Of a stretch of 64,000 bases of DNA, positions 34,390 to 43,195 are shown piece after piece. The notes under the pieces are model-generated. The model was not told where the DNA came from. It saw only the letters and a program-made list of their open reading frames with translations, and made no database searches. The translations under genes and the position numbers were made by a program. The stretch is from Streptomyces fuscichromogenes. Its GTDB lineage: Bacteria; Actinomycetota; Actinomycetes; Streptomycetales; Streptomycetaceae. Positions within the stretch are counted from its first letter, which is position 1, and each line of letters opens with the position of its first letter. The stretch spans positions 1-64,000 of the forward strand of contig NZ_BMML01000029.1 of NCBI RefSeq assembly GCF_014645815.1. The letters are read 5' to 3'.

Positions 34390-35496
34390 GTGACCGCCGA
34401 GTACCGGATCACCGAGAGCCGCCTCGGCGGCGAACCCACCCTCGTCGTCTCCGCACCAGACGACTCGGCGCAGGCCGTCCTCGCCCTGCGTGGCGCGACG
34501 CTGCTGAGCTGGCAGGTCGGAAGCGAGCCGACCGGCAAGCCGACAGAACTGACGGACGGCTACCGCGACGAGAAGGAACTCCTGTCACAGGACGGCGTAC
34601 GCGCCGGCCTGCTGGCCCCCTTCCCCAACCGTGTCGCCGACGCCCGCTACCACTACGACGGCCACGACCACGACCTGCTCCCAGGCCACCACGGCGACCG
34701 GCTGATCTACCACGGCTTCGCCCGCCAGGCACCCTTCGAACTCGCCCACGCCACCACGACACCCGACTCGGCCCGCCTGCTCCTGCAGACCGCGAGCATC
34801 CGGCCGGGCACGTACCCCGGCTATCCCTTCGCCATCGACCTCACCGTCGAATACACGCTCAGCGCCGACGAGTTGAGCATCACCATCCGCGCAACGAACG
34901 TGGGCGACACCACCGCCCCCTACGCGGCGGGCTGGCATCCCTACTTCACCCTGTCCTGCCCTGTCGACGACCTGACCCTGCACATCCCCGCACACACCCT
35001 GATCCGCACGAACGCTTCCCTCATCCCACTGCCCGGCGAAGACGCCCGGATCCCCCTGGACGACCGCCCCGCCATGGACTTCCGTATGCCACGACGGCTG
35101 GGACACACGGTCATCGACGCCTGCTACGCGGACCTCACCCCCGGTCCGGACGGCCGGATCGAGACGATCCTGACCGACCCGGCGACCGGCGAGGAGCTGC
35201 GCGTCTGGCAGCACAGCGGCTACCTGCACGTCTTCACCGGAGACACCCTGGCCCGCGACCGCCGCGCCTCCATCGCCCTCGAACCCGTCGAGACGATGAC
35301 CGACGCCTTCAACCGCCCCGAACACACCGCTGCCCTCGCCCTCGAACCCGGCAGAAGCCGCGCCTTCGCCTTCGGCGTCAGGTACGCGGCCCCAGAGGCT
35401 CCCGGTGCCGGCGGGGAGTTGCAGGGACAGGGCGACGATCGTGGACGCCATCCGCTTGCCGATCACGAGGTTGGGCCGGTCCGCCAGGACTCCTGA
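34390..35496 (+). CDS. Aldose 1-epimerase (mutarotase)-family protein, 368 aa
   Basis: This is a galactose-mutarotase-fold protein that would interconvert sugar anomers. Conserved regions are LLAPFPNRVADARYHYDGHDHDL, HGFARQAPFEL, the Arg/His sites in YAAGWHPYFTLS, and the Glu-containing end ALEPVETMTDAFNRPEHTAALALEPG. The natural protein seems to end near residue 335 (AFAFGVRYA); the last roughly 35 residues are Gly/Arg/Asp-rich and probably read into foreign sequence at an insertion junction. It is the last gene of the sugar uptake operon, 16 nt after the ATPase gene. Confidence 0.88.
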   Translation: MTAEYRITESRLGGEPTLVVSAPDDSAQAVLALRGATLLSWQVGSEPTGKPTELTDGYRDEKELLSQDGVRAGLLAPFPNRVADARYHYDGHDHDLLPGHHGDRLIYHGFARQAPFELAHATTTPDSARLLLQTASIRPGTYPGYPFAIDLTVEYTLSADELSITIRATNVGDTTAPYAAGWHPYFTLSCPVDDLTLHIPAHTLIRTNASLIPLPGEDARIPLDDRPAMDFRMPRRLGHTVIDACYADLTPGPDGRIETILTDPATGEELRVWQHSGYLHVFTGDTLARDRRASIALEPVETMTDAFNRPEHTAALALEPGRSRAFAFGVRYAAPEAPGAGGELQGQGDDRGRHPLADHEVGPVRQDS

Positions 35497-35686
35497 TCGA
35501 CTGGTTCGCGGCTCTGTCCGGGCAGAGTCCTTCCTGTGCGATTGCGTGGCGACACGACCTGGTTGGTGCAGCCTCGGCCTCGTGCGGTCCGTTCCGGAGG
35601 TCCTTGACCATGACGGGGGACTGCTTCCCCTTGATCGTGGACATCCGGAGGCTGGGATCTTGAGGTTCCAGAGGAAGCAGCACCAA

Positions 35687-35920
35687 GTGGGAAGCAAGTA
35701 CACGAAGCGGTGCACCGAGGAGTTCAAGCGGGACGCGATCGCGCTCGTCGACTCGTCAGGCAGGACGGTCACCGCCGTCGCCCGGGAAGCCGGCATCAGC
35801 GGCGAAGGCGAACTGTCCGATCGTCTTGCCGTGCCGGGTGTTGAAGGCCGGCGATGGCTTCGTTCACGTGAAGTGGCTCGGGTCCACTTGTTGTGGTCAC
35901 GTACACAGGGTGACTGTTGA
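35687..35920 (+). pseudogene. IS3-family OrfA (transposase HTH) fragment
   Basis: From a GTG at 35687 the frame reads SKYTKRCTEEFKRDAIALV then SSGRTVTAVAREAGIS, the N-terminal HTH of IS3-type OrfA proteins (eFkrdAValv..sgrtvaevAreLGIs). Homology stops near 35810, and no leucine zipper or OrfB follows. It is a truncated relic. The preceding 35497-35686 shows no gene. Confidence 0.6.
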
Positions 35921-35986
35921 TCTTCGCCCAGGTGGTTCTAGCGGTCGTAGGCGGTCAGTGCGCACATGACCGGCTGGCTGCGCCTG

Positions 35987-36030
35987 AAGCTGGACCTGCT
36001 CCTCTCACCAGGCCCCTGGAATCGATCACC
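35987..36030 (+). repeat. Inverted repeat, left arm, flanking the methyltransferase gene
   Basis: The segment ending GGCCCCTGGAATCGATCACC is, in reverse complement, close to 36914-36954. Both share GATCGATTCCA, a G run, CCTGrTGAG and AGCTT with small gaps. The arms lie just outside the methyltransferase gene, like ends of a small mobile unit. Confidence 0.6.
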
Positions 36031-36042
36031 TAGGCTGGCGCG

Positions 36043-36894
36043 GTGACTGATGAGCAGGAGCGGGTGCAGCCGTCGGGAGTGTGGGCCACGGCGGTAGGGG
36101 TGGCCAGAGTGAGGGCGCTGGAGTCTGAGCGGGAGAACGCACTGTTCCGCGACCCCCTGGCACAGGCTTTCGCCGCCGCTGGCGGCCTGTGGCCCTCCTC
36201 ACCGCCGCTGCCCGATGACGATGCCGCGCGACGCCGCTGGTTGGCCGTGTCGTTCTCCATCGTCATCAGGACGAAGTTTCTCGACGACCTGTTGCAGGAG
36301 GCCTCCGCGTCCGGGGTCCGGCAGGTCGTGCTGCTCGGCGCCGGCATGGACAGCCGGGCCTTCCGGATGGACTGGCCCGAGGGCGCCCGACTGTTCGAGG
36401 TCGACACGGCCGCCCCACTGGACTTCAAGGCTTCGGTGCTGCGCCAGGAGCGGGCCGTCGCACGCTGCGAGCGGATCACCGTCGCGGTGGATCTGCGTGA
36501 GGACTGGCCAGGCGCGCTGGCCGCCGCGGGGCACGACCCGGCCGTGCCGACCGTGTGGATCGCTGAAGGACTGCTGATCTATCTGCCCGAGGACGCGGTG
36601 GAGCTGCTGCTGGCCCGGATCAGCGCGCAGTCGGCGAGAGGCAGTCGGATGGGGCTGACGCTGGGCTCGCGCGGCGTGATCGAGCGCTTCGGCGCGGACA
36701 CCGTGCCGGGATCGGGGGCGTCCATGTGGGTCTCGGAGATGCCCGACGACCCGGTGGGCTGGCTGGCCGGGCACGGCTGGGAGGCCGACAGCCACACCCT
36801 GCGCGAGCGCGCTGCCGCCTACGGTCGCCCGATCAGCACCCCGCCACAGCGCGAGGAGCGGCCCGGCGGACTGATCTCGGCGGTCCGCCGGTAG
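36043..36894 (+). CDS. SAM-dependent methyltransferase (TIGR00027/LCMT-like), 283 aa
   Basis: The N-terminal part (VQPSGVWATAVGVARVRALESERENALFRDPLAQAF) and the SAM site QVVLLGAGMDSRAFRMDWPEGARLFEVDTAAPLDFK identify the actinobacterial TIGR00027 family. Further on are RITVAVDLREDWPGALAAAGHDPAVPTVWIAEGLLIYLPEDAVELLL. Targets of this family are mostly unknown. The gene sits alone between transposase relics and is bracketed by a roughly 40-bp imperfect inverted repeat, suggesting it was carried in or survived as a cassette. It starts at GTG 36043. Confidence 0.88.
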   Translation: MTDEQERVQPSGVWATAVGVARVRALESERENALFRDPLAQAFAAAGGLWPSSPPLPDDDAARRRWLAVSFSIVIRTKFLDDLLQEASASGVRQVVLLGAGMDSRAFRMDWPEGARLFEVDTAAPLDFKASVLRQERAVARCERITVAVDLREDWPGALAAAGHDPAVPTVWIAEGLLIYLPEDAVELLLARISAQSARGSRMGLTLGSRGVIERFGADTVPGSGASMWVSEMPDDPVGWLAGHGWEADSHTLRERAAAYGRPISTPPQREERPGGLISAVRR

Positions 36895-36913
36895 AGCGCC
36901 TCCCGATTCCCTT

Positions 36914-36954
36914 GGCGATCGATTCCAAGGGGGCCTGATGAGTGGAGCCAGCTT
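36914..36954 (-). repeat. Inverted repeat, right arm, flanking the methyltransferase gene
   Basis: GGCGATCGATTCCAAGG continues with a G run, CCTGATGAG and CCAGCTT. It matches the reverse complement of 35987-36030 with a few substitutions and short gaps. Confidence 0.6.
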
Positions 36955-36984
36955 CATACGCGGCAGGCCAGTCACGCGCGCACT

Positions 36985-38110
36985 GGCCGCCCACGACCAC
37001 TGAAGTCCGCCCGGAAATCGCCTGGCTGGACGCTGGTGTGGTCGACAGTCCTTCGCCGTGAACGAAGTGCTGCCGCGGTTGAACGAGCTGATGTTTTCCT
37101 CGGTCGAGGGCGTGTTGGTGGAATCGGTCGAGGTGATCGACACGGTCGTCCGGGTCGAGGCCCGTACGACCGTTGGGCGGGCGGTCTGTCCGGGGTGCGG
37201 GTGCTGGTCGGGGCGAATACACGGCTCCTACGTGCGATTTCCTCGTGATCTGCCGACGGCGGGCAAGTCGTCGTGGTGTCGTTGCGGGTGCGGAGGTTCG
37301 TCTGTGAGGAGGAATCCTGCGAGCGCATGACCTTCGCCGAGCAAGTACCCGGTTTCACCGGCAGGTCCGGGCGACGGACCGAGCGGCTGCGGTCGACGCT
37401 GGTGCCGGTCGGTCTTGCGCTCGCGGGCCGTGCCGGCGCCCGGATGACGGACGCCCTCAAGGTTCCGGTCAGTCGGAACACCCTGTTGAGGCTGATTGCC
37501 TCGCTTCCGGACCCCGCCACCGCAGTACCCCGCGTGCTCGGCGTGGACGAATCCGCCCAGCGCAAGGGCCGTGTCTACGGAACCGTGCTCGTCGACGTCG
37601 AGACACGTCGCCCGGTCGACCTCCTTCTCGATCGGGAGGCGGACACGCTCGCGGCCTGGCTCGCCGAGCGGCCCGGCATCGAGATCGTCTGCCGTGACCG
37701 GGCGCCCTTCTTCGCCTGAGGTGCCACCCGCGGCGCCTCGCAGGCCCTCCAGGTCGCTGACCGAAGGCATCTCTGGCACAACCTGGGCGAAGCCGCCGAG
37801 AAGTGCGTCCACCGGCACCGTAGCTGCTTGCGTCCCACACCGGCCCAGCCTCAGGAACCGAAGGAAGAGGCGGAGCCGGCTGCGTCGCCCTGGCCGACAG
37901 GGCACCGGTTCACCGAACGCACCCGCGCCAAACACGCCACCATCCACGCTCTCCTCGCCACCGGGCACAGCAAGCGGTCCGTCGCCCGACAGCTCGGGAT
38001 GACCCTCAACACGATCTTGCGTTTCTCCCGCGCCGCCACTGTGGAGGAGATGTTCACCGGACAGTGGCAAAGCCGTGCAACCAGGCTGGATGACTACAAG
38101 CCCTACCTCG
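36985..38110 (+). pseudogene. Broken ISL3-family transposase / insertion sequence
   Basis: The transposase begins near 37058 (NEVLPRLNELMFSSVEGVLVESVEVID), with the N-terminal zinc-ribbon CPGCGCWSGRIHGSYVR. A frame change near 37270 leads to FTGRSGRRTERLRSTLV and the DDE core VLGVDESAQRKGRVYGTVLVD...VCRDRAPFFA. A TGA follows at 37717-37719, after which the same frame continues GATRGASQALQVADRRHLWHNLGEAAEKCV, then the C-terminal HTH (ATGHSKRSVARQLGMTLNTILRFSRA). Similarity ends at DDYKPYLD near 38110. At least one frameshift, one nonsense codon and a 3' truncation make it dead. Confidence 0.82.
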
Positions 38111-38390
38111 ATATCCAGCCGGAAGAATCCCAGGTCGGTGAAGCACCAATGGGCCGGCCCGCGGCGGCCGTGGGGTGCCAGGCCCCTGCCGCGGGCGGCG
38201 GCAGTAGTCCGGTAGGAGATCCATCCGTTGGCGTGCTGGTAACGAGCGGTGGCTCCATGCTCTGGCGGAGCGCTTTGACGGGGACCGGGATCAGGCCCAG
38301 GGCGCCGTCGAGAAGGCGGAGGAGTCGCTGGGCTGAGGTTCCGGTCGCGGTGGCGCACGCCGGTGAGCGCGCACCACCGCGACCATCGCC
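38111..38390. other. Stretch without a supported gene
   Basis: The region lies between the truncated ISL3 element and the stop of the ABC ATPase gene. A minus-strand frame contains ARYQHANGWISYRTT, faintly like the end of a tyrosine recombinase, but nothing else supports this. Confidence 0.25.
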
Positions 38391-39200
38391 TCAGCCGACT
38401 CGTGGTCTGGCCTGGCGGTTCGCCCTCACACTCCAACGCCCTTCCGCGCGAGTGAGCCGGATGGGATGGTCGAAGCACTTGCTGACCTGGTCGCTGGTGA
38501 GGACCTCGTCGGCGGGACCCGATGCCAGGCAGCGCCCGTCACGCAGCAGCATCACATGGGTCGTCCCGGGAGGAAGTTCCTCCAGATGGTGGGTAACCAG
38601 GACGGACGCGAGTTCCGGGTAGGTGTGTTGCAGCGTGTCGAGCCGCTCGATGAGCTGTTCCCGGCCAGCGACGTCAAGACCGGTCGCGGGCTCGTCGAGC
38701 AGCAGAAGTCGCGGACTGGGCATCAGCGCACGGGCGATGAGCGCACGGCCCCGTTCCCCCTGCGACAAGGTCGGCCACCGTGCCCCGTGGCGCTCGCCGA
38801 GGCCGAGGAGGCCGATCAGGCGGTCTGCCGTCGCGATCTGCTCGGGTGTCGGCTCCCAGCGGGGAACGCGTTCGATGGAGTTGGTCAGCCCGGTCAGCAC
38901 GACGTCCTGCACCTTGAGGGGCGAACGCAGATCGTGCCGCGGATTGACGTGGCCGACGTAGGAACGCAACTGGCGCATGTCCACCTGCCCCAGCCGGTGG
39001 CCCAGCACCTCGACGGTGCCACGGGTGGGATGCGCAAGCGCCCCGAGAAGACTGAGCAGGGTGCTCTTGCCCGCCCCGTTGGCGCCGAGCAGCGCCCAGT
39101 GCTCGCCGGCTCGTACGGTCAGCGACACTTCGCACAGGATCGGATTGCCGTCGCGGACGACGGCCGCGTCCGTCACGCGCAGCACCGGGGACGAGTTCAC
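38391..39200 (-). CDS. ABC transporter ATP-binding protein, 269 aa
   Basis: This is a stand-alone ABC domain: Walker A LLGANGAGKSTLLSLLGAL near residue 40, signature TLSQGERGRALIARALM, Walker B PRLLLLDEPATGLDVAGREQLIERL and H-loop VLVTHHLEELPPG. It resembles soluble YlmA/ModF-like ATPases rather than a known importer subunit, since no permease gene adjoins it. GTG 39200 overlaps the leuA stop codon by 4 nt, so it is translated with leuA. Its role there is unclear. The long upstream frame reads into leuA and is not used. Confidence 0.9.
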   Translation of the reverse strand: MNSSPVLRVTDAAVVRDGNPILCEVSLTVRAGEHWALLGANGAGKSTLLSLLGALAHPTRGTVEVLGHRLGQVDMRQLRSYVGHVNPRHDLRSPLKVQDVVLTGLTNSIERVPRWEPTPEQIATADRLIGLLGLGERHGARWPTLSQGERGRALIARALMPSPRLLLLDEPATGLDVAGREQLIERLDTLQHTYPELASVLVTHHLEELPPGTTHVMLLRDGRCLASGPADEVLTSDQVSKCFDHPIRLTRAEGRWSVRANRQARPRVG

Positions 39201-40987
39201 GAGGAGGTCCGCCCGGAGCGGTTGACGGCCGCCATGACCGCGTGCACCGATGCGGTCAGGACGGAGGTGTCCCAGCCGGCACCCCAGCAAGTGACGTCGT
39301 CCACGCGGCATTCGGCGTAGGCGGCGGCGGGGCTGCCCGGTCCCGTGGTGGTGGAGTGCTCGGCGTAGCTGAGGATGTCGATCGTGATGCCGACGGTGCG
39401 GAGGGCTTCGCAGAGTGCGGACAGCGGCCCGTTGCCGGTACCTCGGCAGGAGCGCTCCTGCCCGTCGATCTGCAGTGTGCAGGTGAACTGGTGCCTGCCG
39501 GGCGTGGTTTCCGCGGTGTTCCAGGAATCCAGGGTGACCGGGCCGTCCAGGGCCGGGGTGATGTAGGTGGTGCGGAAGAGATCGAACAGTTCCTTGTGGG
39601 TGAGCTCCTGACCGGTGGCGTCGGTGACCTGCTGCACCGTGCGGGAGAAGTCCGGGCGCATGGCCTGGGGCAGGTCCAGGCTGTGGTGGGTGCGGAGGAG
39701 ATGCGCGATGCCTCCCTTGCCGGACTGGGAGTTGATGCGGATGACTTCCTCGTACGTGCGGCCGATGTCGCCCGGGTCGATGGGCAGATACGGCACCGCC
39801 CACGGGGCCTTCTCGGTGGGGACGCCCATCTCGGCGGCCTGCTCGGCGTGGTGGGCCATGCCCTTGGCGATGGCATCCTGGTGGGTGCCGGAGAAGGCCG
39901 TGTGGACGAGGTCGCCCCCATACGGGTGACGGGGGTGGACCGGCAGCCGGTTGCAGTACTCCACCACCTCGCGCACCGCGTCGATGTCGGAGAAGTCGAT
40001 CATCGGGTTCACGCCCTGCGCGTACAGGTTCAGGGCCAGGGTGACCAGGTCGACGTTTCCGGTGCGCTCACCGTTGCCGAACAGGCAGCCTTCCACCCGC
40101 TGCGCCCCTGCCAGGACTGCGAGTTCGGCACAGGCGACGCCGGTGCCGCGGTCGTTGTGCGGGTGGACCGAGAGGATCACGGACTCACGGTGCGCCAGAT
40201 GACGGTCCATGTACTCGATCTGATCCGCATACACATTGGGCGTGGCGATCTCCACCGTCGCCGGCAGGTTATGTACCACCGGCCGGTCCGGGCTCGCCTC
40301 CCACAGCTCGGTCAGGCTGTTGCAGACCTCCAGGACGAAGTCGGGCTCCGTGAGGTTGAAGACCTCCGGGGAGAACTCGAACTGGATGTCGGCACCCGGA
40401 CGCTCCTCGGCACGGCGCATCACATGAGTGGCGGCGTCCCGGATCAGCGCGTGGACTTCGGCACGGGAACGGCCGAGAACCACGTTCCGCCACGTGGGCG
40501 CGGTCGCGGTGTAGAGGTGCACAAGAGTGCGGGGGAGCCCTTCGGCGGAGGCGATGGTCCGGTCGATCAGATCCCTGCGGGCCGCGGTGAACACGGAGAT
40601 GGTGACGTCCTCGGGGACGGCGCCGCTCTCGGCCAGATGGCGGACGAAGTCGAAGTCGGTCTGACTGGCGGAGGGGTAACCTACCTCGATCTCCTTGAAG
40701 CCCATGGTGACCAGGAGGTCGAACATCCGGCGCTTGCGCTGGGTGTCCATCGGCTCGGCCAGCGCCTGGTTGCCGTCGCGCAGGTCGACCGGCACCCACA
40801 GCGGGGCTCGTTCGATCCGCCGCGACGGCCAGGTCCTGTCCGTGAGCGGCAGGGCGACCCGTTCGTGCGCCGGCTGGTAACGATGATGCGTCATCGCGCT
40901 CGGGCGCTGGGGATTCCAGCGCGGCGCATCCGCCGGGACATCACCGGAGGGAGTGCGCAGGGTGGGAAACACTGTGCCCTGAGTCAT
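39197..40987 (-). CDS. leuA: 2-isopropylmalate synthase, 596 aa
   Basis: LeuA condenses acetyl-CoA with 2-oxoisovalerate in the first step of leucine synthesis. The DRE-TIM barrel opens with PLWVPVDLRDGNQALAEPMD (metal Asp and Arg) and continues through ILSVHPHNDRGTGVACAELAVLAGAQRVEGCLFGNGERTGNVDL, which carries the HxH metal site. The C-terminal LeuA allosteric domain has GRHQFTCTLQIDG, GTGNGPLSALCEALR and AYAECRVDDVTCWGAGWD. ATG 40987 is used; an upstream ATG (41014) is possible. A leucine-rich leader peptide and foldable leader precede it. Confidence 0.95.
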   Translation of the reverse strand: MTQGTVFPTLRTPSGDVPADAPRWNPQRPSAMTHHRYQPAHERVALPLTDRTWPSRRIERAPLWVPVDLRDGNQALAEPMDTQRKRRMFDLLVTMGFKEIEVGYPSASQTDFDFVRHLAESGAVPEDVTISVFTAARRDLIDRTIASAEGLPRTLVHLYTATAPTWRNVVLGRSRAEVHALIRDAATHVMRRAEERPGADIQFEFSPEVFNLTEPDFVLEVCNSLTELWEASPDRPVVHNLPATVEIATPNVYADQIEYMDRHLAHRESVILSVHPHNDRGTGVACAELAVLAGAQRVEGCLFGNGERTGNVDLVTLALNLYAQGVNPMIDFSDIDAVREVVEYCNRLPVHPRHPYGGDLVHTAFSGTHQDAIAKGMAHHAEQAAEMGVPTEKAPWAVPYLPIDPGDIGRTYEEVIRINSQSGKGGIAHLLRTHHSLDLPQAMRPDFSRTVQQVTDATGQELTHKELFDLFRTTYITPALDGPVTLDSWNTAETTPGRHQFTCTLQIDGQERSCRGTGNGPLSALCEALRTVGITIDILSYAEHSTTTGPGSPAAAYAECRVDDVTCWGAGWDTSVLTASVHAVMAAVNRSGRTSS

Positions 40988-41031
40988 GGTGCGGAACTTC
41001 TTTCGGTCGGCCATCCGGTGACCGGCGCAGC

Positions 41032-41077
41032 CCGGTACCCCGCTGCGGGGTGCCGGTCGTGTCAGGCCCCGCAGCGG
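41032..41077 (-). promoter_or_regulatory. Attenuator-like leader structure of leuA
   Basis: On the minus-strand RNA, 41056-41032 folds as an 11-bp hairpin. The same segment 41050-41040 can instead pair perfectly over 11 bp with 41077-41067 inside the leader-peptide codons. The two folds exclude each other, as in amino-acid attenuators. No U run follows the hairpin. Confidence 0.65.
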
Positions 41078-41109
41078 CAGCCGAGGAGAAGAAGCTCGTG
41101 CAGCAGCAT
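41062..41109 (-). CDS. leuL: leuA leader peptide, 15 aa, Leu-rich
   Basis: The minus-strand frame from ATG 41109 to TGA 41062 encodes MLLHELLLLGCRCGA: six leucines among the first nine residues. The position is about 75 nt before leuA, and the coding sequence overlaps one arm of a mutually exclusive RNA pairing. Ribosome stalling at Leu codons when leucyl-tRNA is short would favour leuA expression. This is a classic layout seen at streptomycete leuA genes; regulation here is inferred. Confidence 0.75.
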   Translation of the reverse strand: MLLHELLLLGCRCGA

Positions 41110-41137
41110 GCGGAGTACAGTAACGACAACTCAGCTC

Positions 41138-41152
41138 CTCAGACAACCTGAG
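41138..41152. promoter_or_regulatory. Dyad in the leuA/gntR divergent promoter
   Basis: CTCAG-ACAAC-CTGAG lies 23 bp before the gntR start and just upstream of the leuA leader. A GACAAC repeat is nearby. It is a candidate GntR operator. Confidence 0.4.
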
Positions 41153-41175
41153 AGGTATGGAAAGGTGAACCCCAC

Positions 41176-41865
41176 ATGTCACTAGGTGCCTTGCGGCCGT
41201 CCCCTCTGGTCGAGCAGGCCACCGACCGCCTACGCGAGCAGATCACCGGTGGTGAATGGGCCGTGGGGACGAAGCTCCCCGGTGAGACCGCCCTGGCCAA
41301 GTCCCTTGGCGTGGGGCGTTCGACCGTCCGTGAGGCACTGCGAGCCCTCGCCGGTGCCGGGCTGGTGCAGGCACGTCAGGGATCCGGCGTCTTCGTCATT
41401 GCGACCAAGCCCAAGGAGGACTGGTCCACCCAGCTCCGCCGGGCGGCCATCACCGATGTCTACGAGGTCCGGATGCTCGTCGAGGTCGAAGCCGCGCAGC
41501 TGGCCGCGCAGCGCCGGACCGACGACGACATCGCAGCCCTCCACAGGGCCCTGACCAGGCGCCGTGATGCCGCGAACGCCGGCGACGCCGAGTTCGTCGC
41601 GGCCGACATCGCCCTGCACGAGGGAGTCGTCGCCGCAGCGCACAACCCGGTGCTCACCGATCTGTTCACCGAGTTCGTACCGGTGCTGCAACAACGGCTG
41701 CTCGACCTGGTGGAGCTGCTCAGCCTGCGCTCCGACAACCCGAACCACGGCGACGAGGGGCACTCCGCAATGGTGACCGCCATCGCGGAGGGAGACGCCG
41801 AGGCGGCCGGACATGCGCTGCGGGACGAGCTCAAGCAGACGCTCGCCCTGCTCCACTCCCTCTGA
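41176..41865 (+). CDS. GntR family regulator with FCD domain, 229 aa
   Basis: The GntR winged HTH is VEQATDRLREQITGGEWAVGTKLPGETALAKSLGVGRSTVREALRALAGAGLVQARQGSGVFV (residues about 12-74). The FCD effector domain follows, with VYEVRMLVEVEAAQLAAQRRTDDD, FVAADIALHEGVVAAAHNPVL and the late HSAMVTAIAEGDAEAAGHALRDEL metal-site region. It is back-to-back with leuA, so it may control leuA or the attached ABC gene. FCD regulators bind organic acids. ATG 41176 follows GAAAGGTG. Confidence 0.92.
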   Translation: MSLGALRPSPLVEQATDRLREQITGGEWAVGTKLPGETALAKSLGVGRSTVREALRALAGAGLVQARQGSGVFVIATKPKEDWSTQLRRAAITDVYEVRMLVEVEAAQLAAQRRTDDDIAALHRALTRRRDAANAGDAEFVAADIALHEGVVAAAHNPVLTDLFTEFVPVLQQRLLDLVELLSLRSDNPNHGDEGHSAMVTAIAEGDAEAAGHALRDELKQTLALLHSL

Positions 41866-41880
41866 CCTCGTCGTCGATGC

Positions 41881-42450
41881 AGAGAGCGATGGTCATGCTC
41901 GAAGCCGAACCATGGCTACGGAGCCTTCCCGCCTCCGTATCGCCCAGCACACCCTGGACGGTCCTCTTCTTCCCGCATTCGGGCGGCTCCGCCGGCTCTT
42001 GTGAGCACCTCGCGGCGCAGCTGGCCGACACGGCACAGACGGCGTGCGTCGAGTACCCAGGGCGGGCGGTACGAATGCGGGACCCCCGGGTTCACCGATG
42101 TGCACGTCCTCGCGGACCAGGTGGCCGATGCGGTCGCTCCGGTACACGAGGACGGCCGGTGATCTTCTTCGGCCACAGCCTGGGTGCGGTGGGGGCCTAC
42201 GAGGCTGTCCGGCGCACGTCCGATCAGCGGCAGATCATTCTTGTTGCCTCCGGGCATCCGGCTCCGTCTCGCCTCAGGCTGTCTGCCCTGCGTTTCGCGG
42301 AGGCTGCAGGCACGTTCGGGCCGTCATCGCCTTGGCCCGCCGGCGGGCCAGTGTTCTGTGGGCCCTTCTGCGTGACGACCGCGTGTTCACCCCTGCGCCG
42401 CCAGCCGCACAGACGGAATGACTCGGTCGGCGAACGGCGCCCGCCGCCAA
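41881..42450 (+). pseudogene. Broken type II thioesterase gene
   Basis: It begins with WTVLFFPHSGGSAGSCEHLAAQLADTAQTACVEYPGRA. A frame change leads to GFTDVHVLADQVADAVAP, and a further change returns to RPVIFFGHSLGAVGAYEAVRRTSDQRQIILVASGHPAP, which carries the GHSLG nucleophile elbow. The C-terminal half then loses sense. Type II thioesterases edit PKS/NRPS carriers. This relic is distinct from the intact copy at 45.1-45.9 kb. Confidence 0.7.
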
Positions 42451-42550
42451 GCCTGCTGCTTCGACCGCGCCTTGGGGGATCGACCGGCCCTGGGCGGCGG
42501 TCACGGACAGAGCGGGCCGCTCCGTGGGAGCCGCCGAGCGGCACCGCCTC

Positions 42551-42985
42551 TCAGGCGCCCCAAGTCCCGGCATGCTCGCACAGATGGCCGACGAGTTCGG
42601 GAGGCTGAAGTTCGAGCGCCGTCAGGGCAGATGCGTCCCGCGCGACCCGGACCGGCGAGAAGTCGCCGGTATCGGCATCGTCGGGCTCGGGACCACCACG
42701 AAGGTTCAGGTCGATGTCCAGCACCTCGGCGCGGAAGTAGTGCCGCACGACAGTGACCTTGTCACCCGGCTCGGTCAGGGTCAGGAACTCGGTGGCAGGG
42801 CCGATCGTGGCGCCGAGCTCTTCCATGACTTCGCGGCGCAGGGCTGCTTCGTGGTCGGCGTCGCAGGGTTCAACGCCGCCACCGACCGTCGTGTAATAGG
42901 GCAGGCAGCCCGGCCATCTTCGGCGCAGGAACACCAGTTGATCGTCTTCCAACAGGACCGCGCGAACGTTGTGACGGACCCTCAT
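42551..42985 (-). CDS. NUDIX hydrolase, 144 aa
   Basis: The Nudix box is GGGVEPCDADHEAALRREVMEELGA at residues about 36-60, with the REVxEE core intact. Cys sits where Gly is common, and there is one extra residue between Glu and the helix. The N-terminus RVRHNVRAVLLEDDQLVFLRRR and the strand YTTVGGG fit the fold. It hydrolyses a nucleoside diphosphate linked to an unknown group. ATG 42985 was chosen; the upstream open frame is not family-like. It lies between pseudogenes with no operon partner. Confidence 0.85.
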   Translation of the reverse strand: MRVRHNVRAVLLEDDQLVFLRRRWPGCLPYYTTVGGGVEPCDADHEAALRREVMEELGATIGPATEFLTLTEPGDKVTVVRHYFRAEVLDIDLNLRGGPEPDDADTGDFSPVRVARDASALTALELQPPELVGHLCEHAGTWGA

Positions 42986-43195
42986 ACACGCGACGATAGT
43001 GCGCCCGGCCCGGCGAGGAGGCCCGAAGTCGGTCGGCAGGTTGGAAAGGCGCGCGGGTGTCCGCCGTCCTGCTGGCGAACTTGGTGCGGTAGAAGTCCGC
43101 CAGGAGGGAGGCGACGACGAAACCGGCAGCGGCCGCCGGCTCGGGATCCCAGTGAAGCGATCCGTGCCCGGGGCTCCGGGGTCGAGATCGACTCG

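Noticed and set aside
35400..35500. Minus-strand text ADRPNLVIGKRMASTIVALSLQ after the epimerase gene
   Set aside because: It looks protein-like but is too short and cannot be tied to a family; probably antisense or an unrecognised fragment.
38150..38390. Possible tyrosine-recombinase tail on the minus strand
   Set aside because: Only ARYQHANG resembles an integrase end; no catalytic Arg-His-Arg-Tyr context is present.
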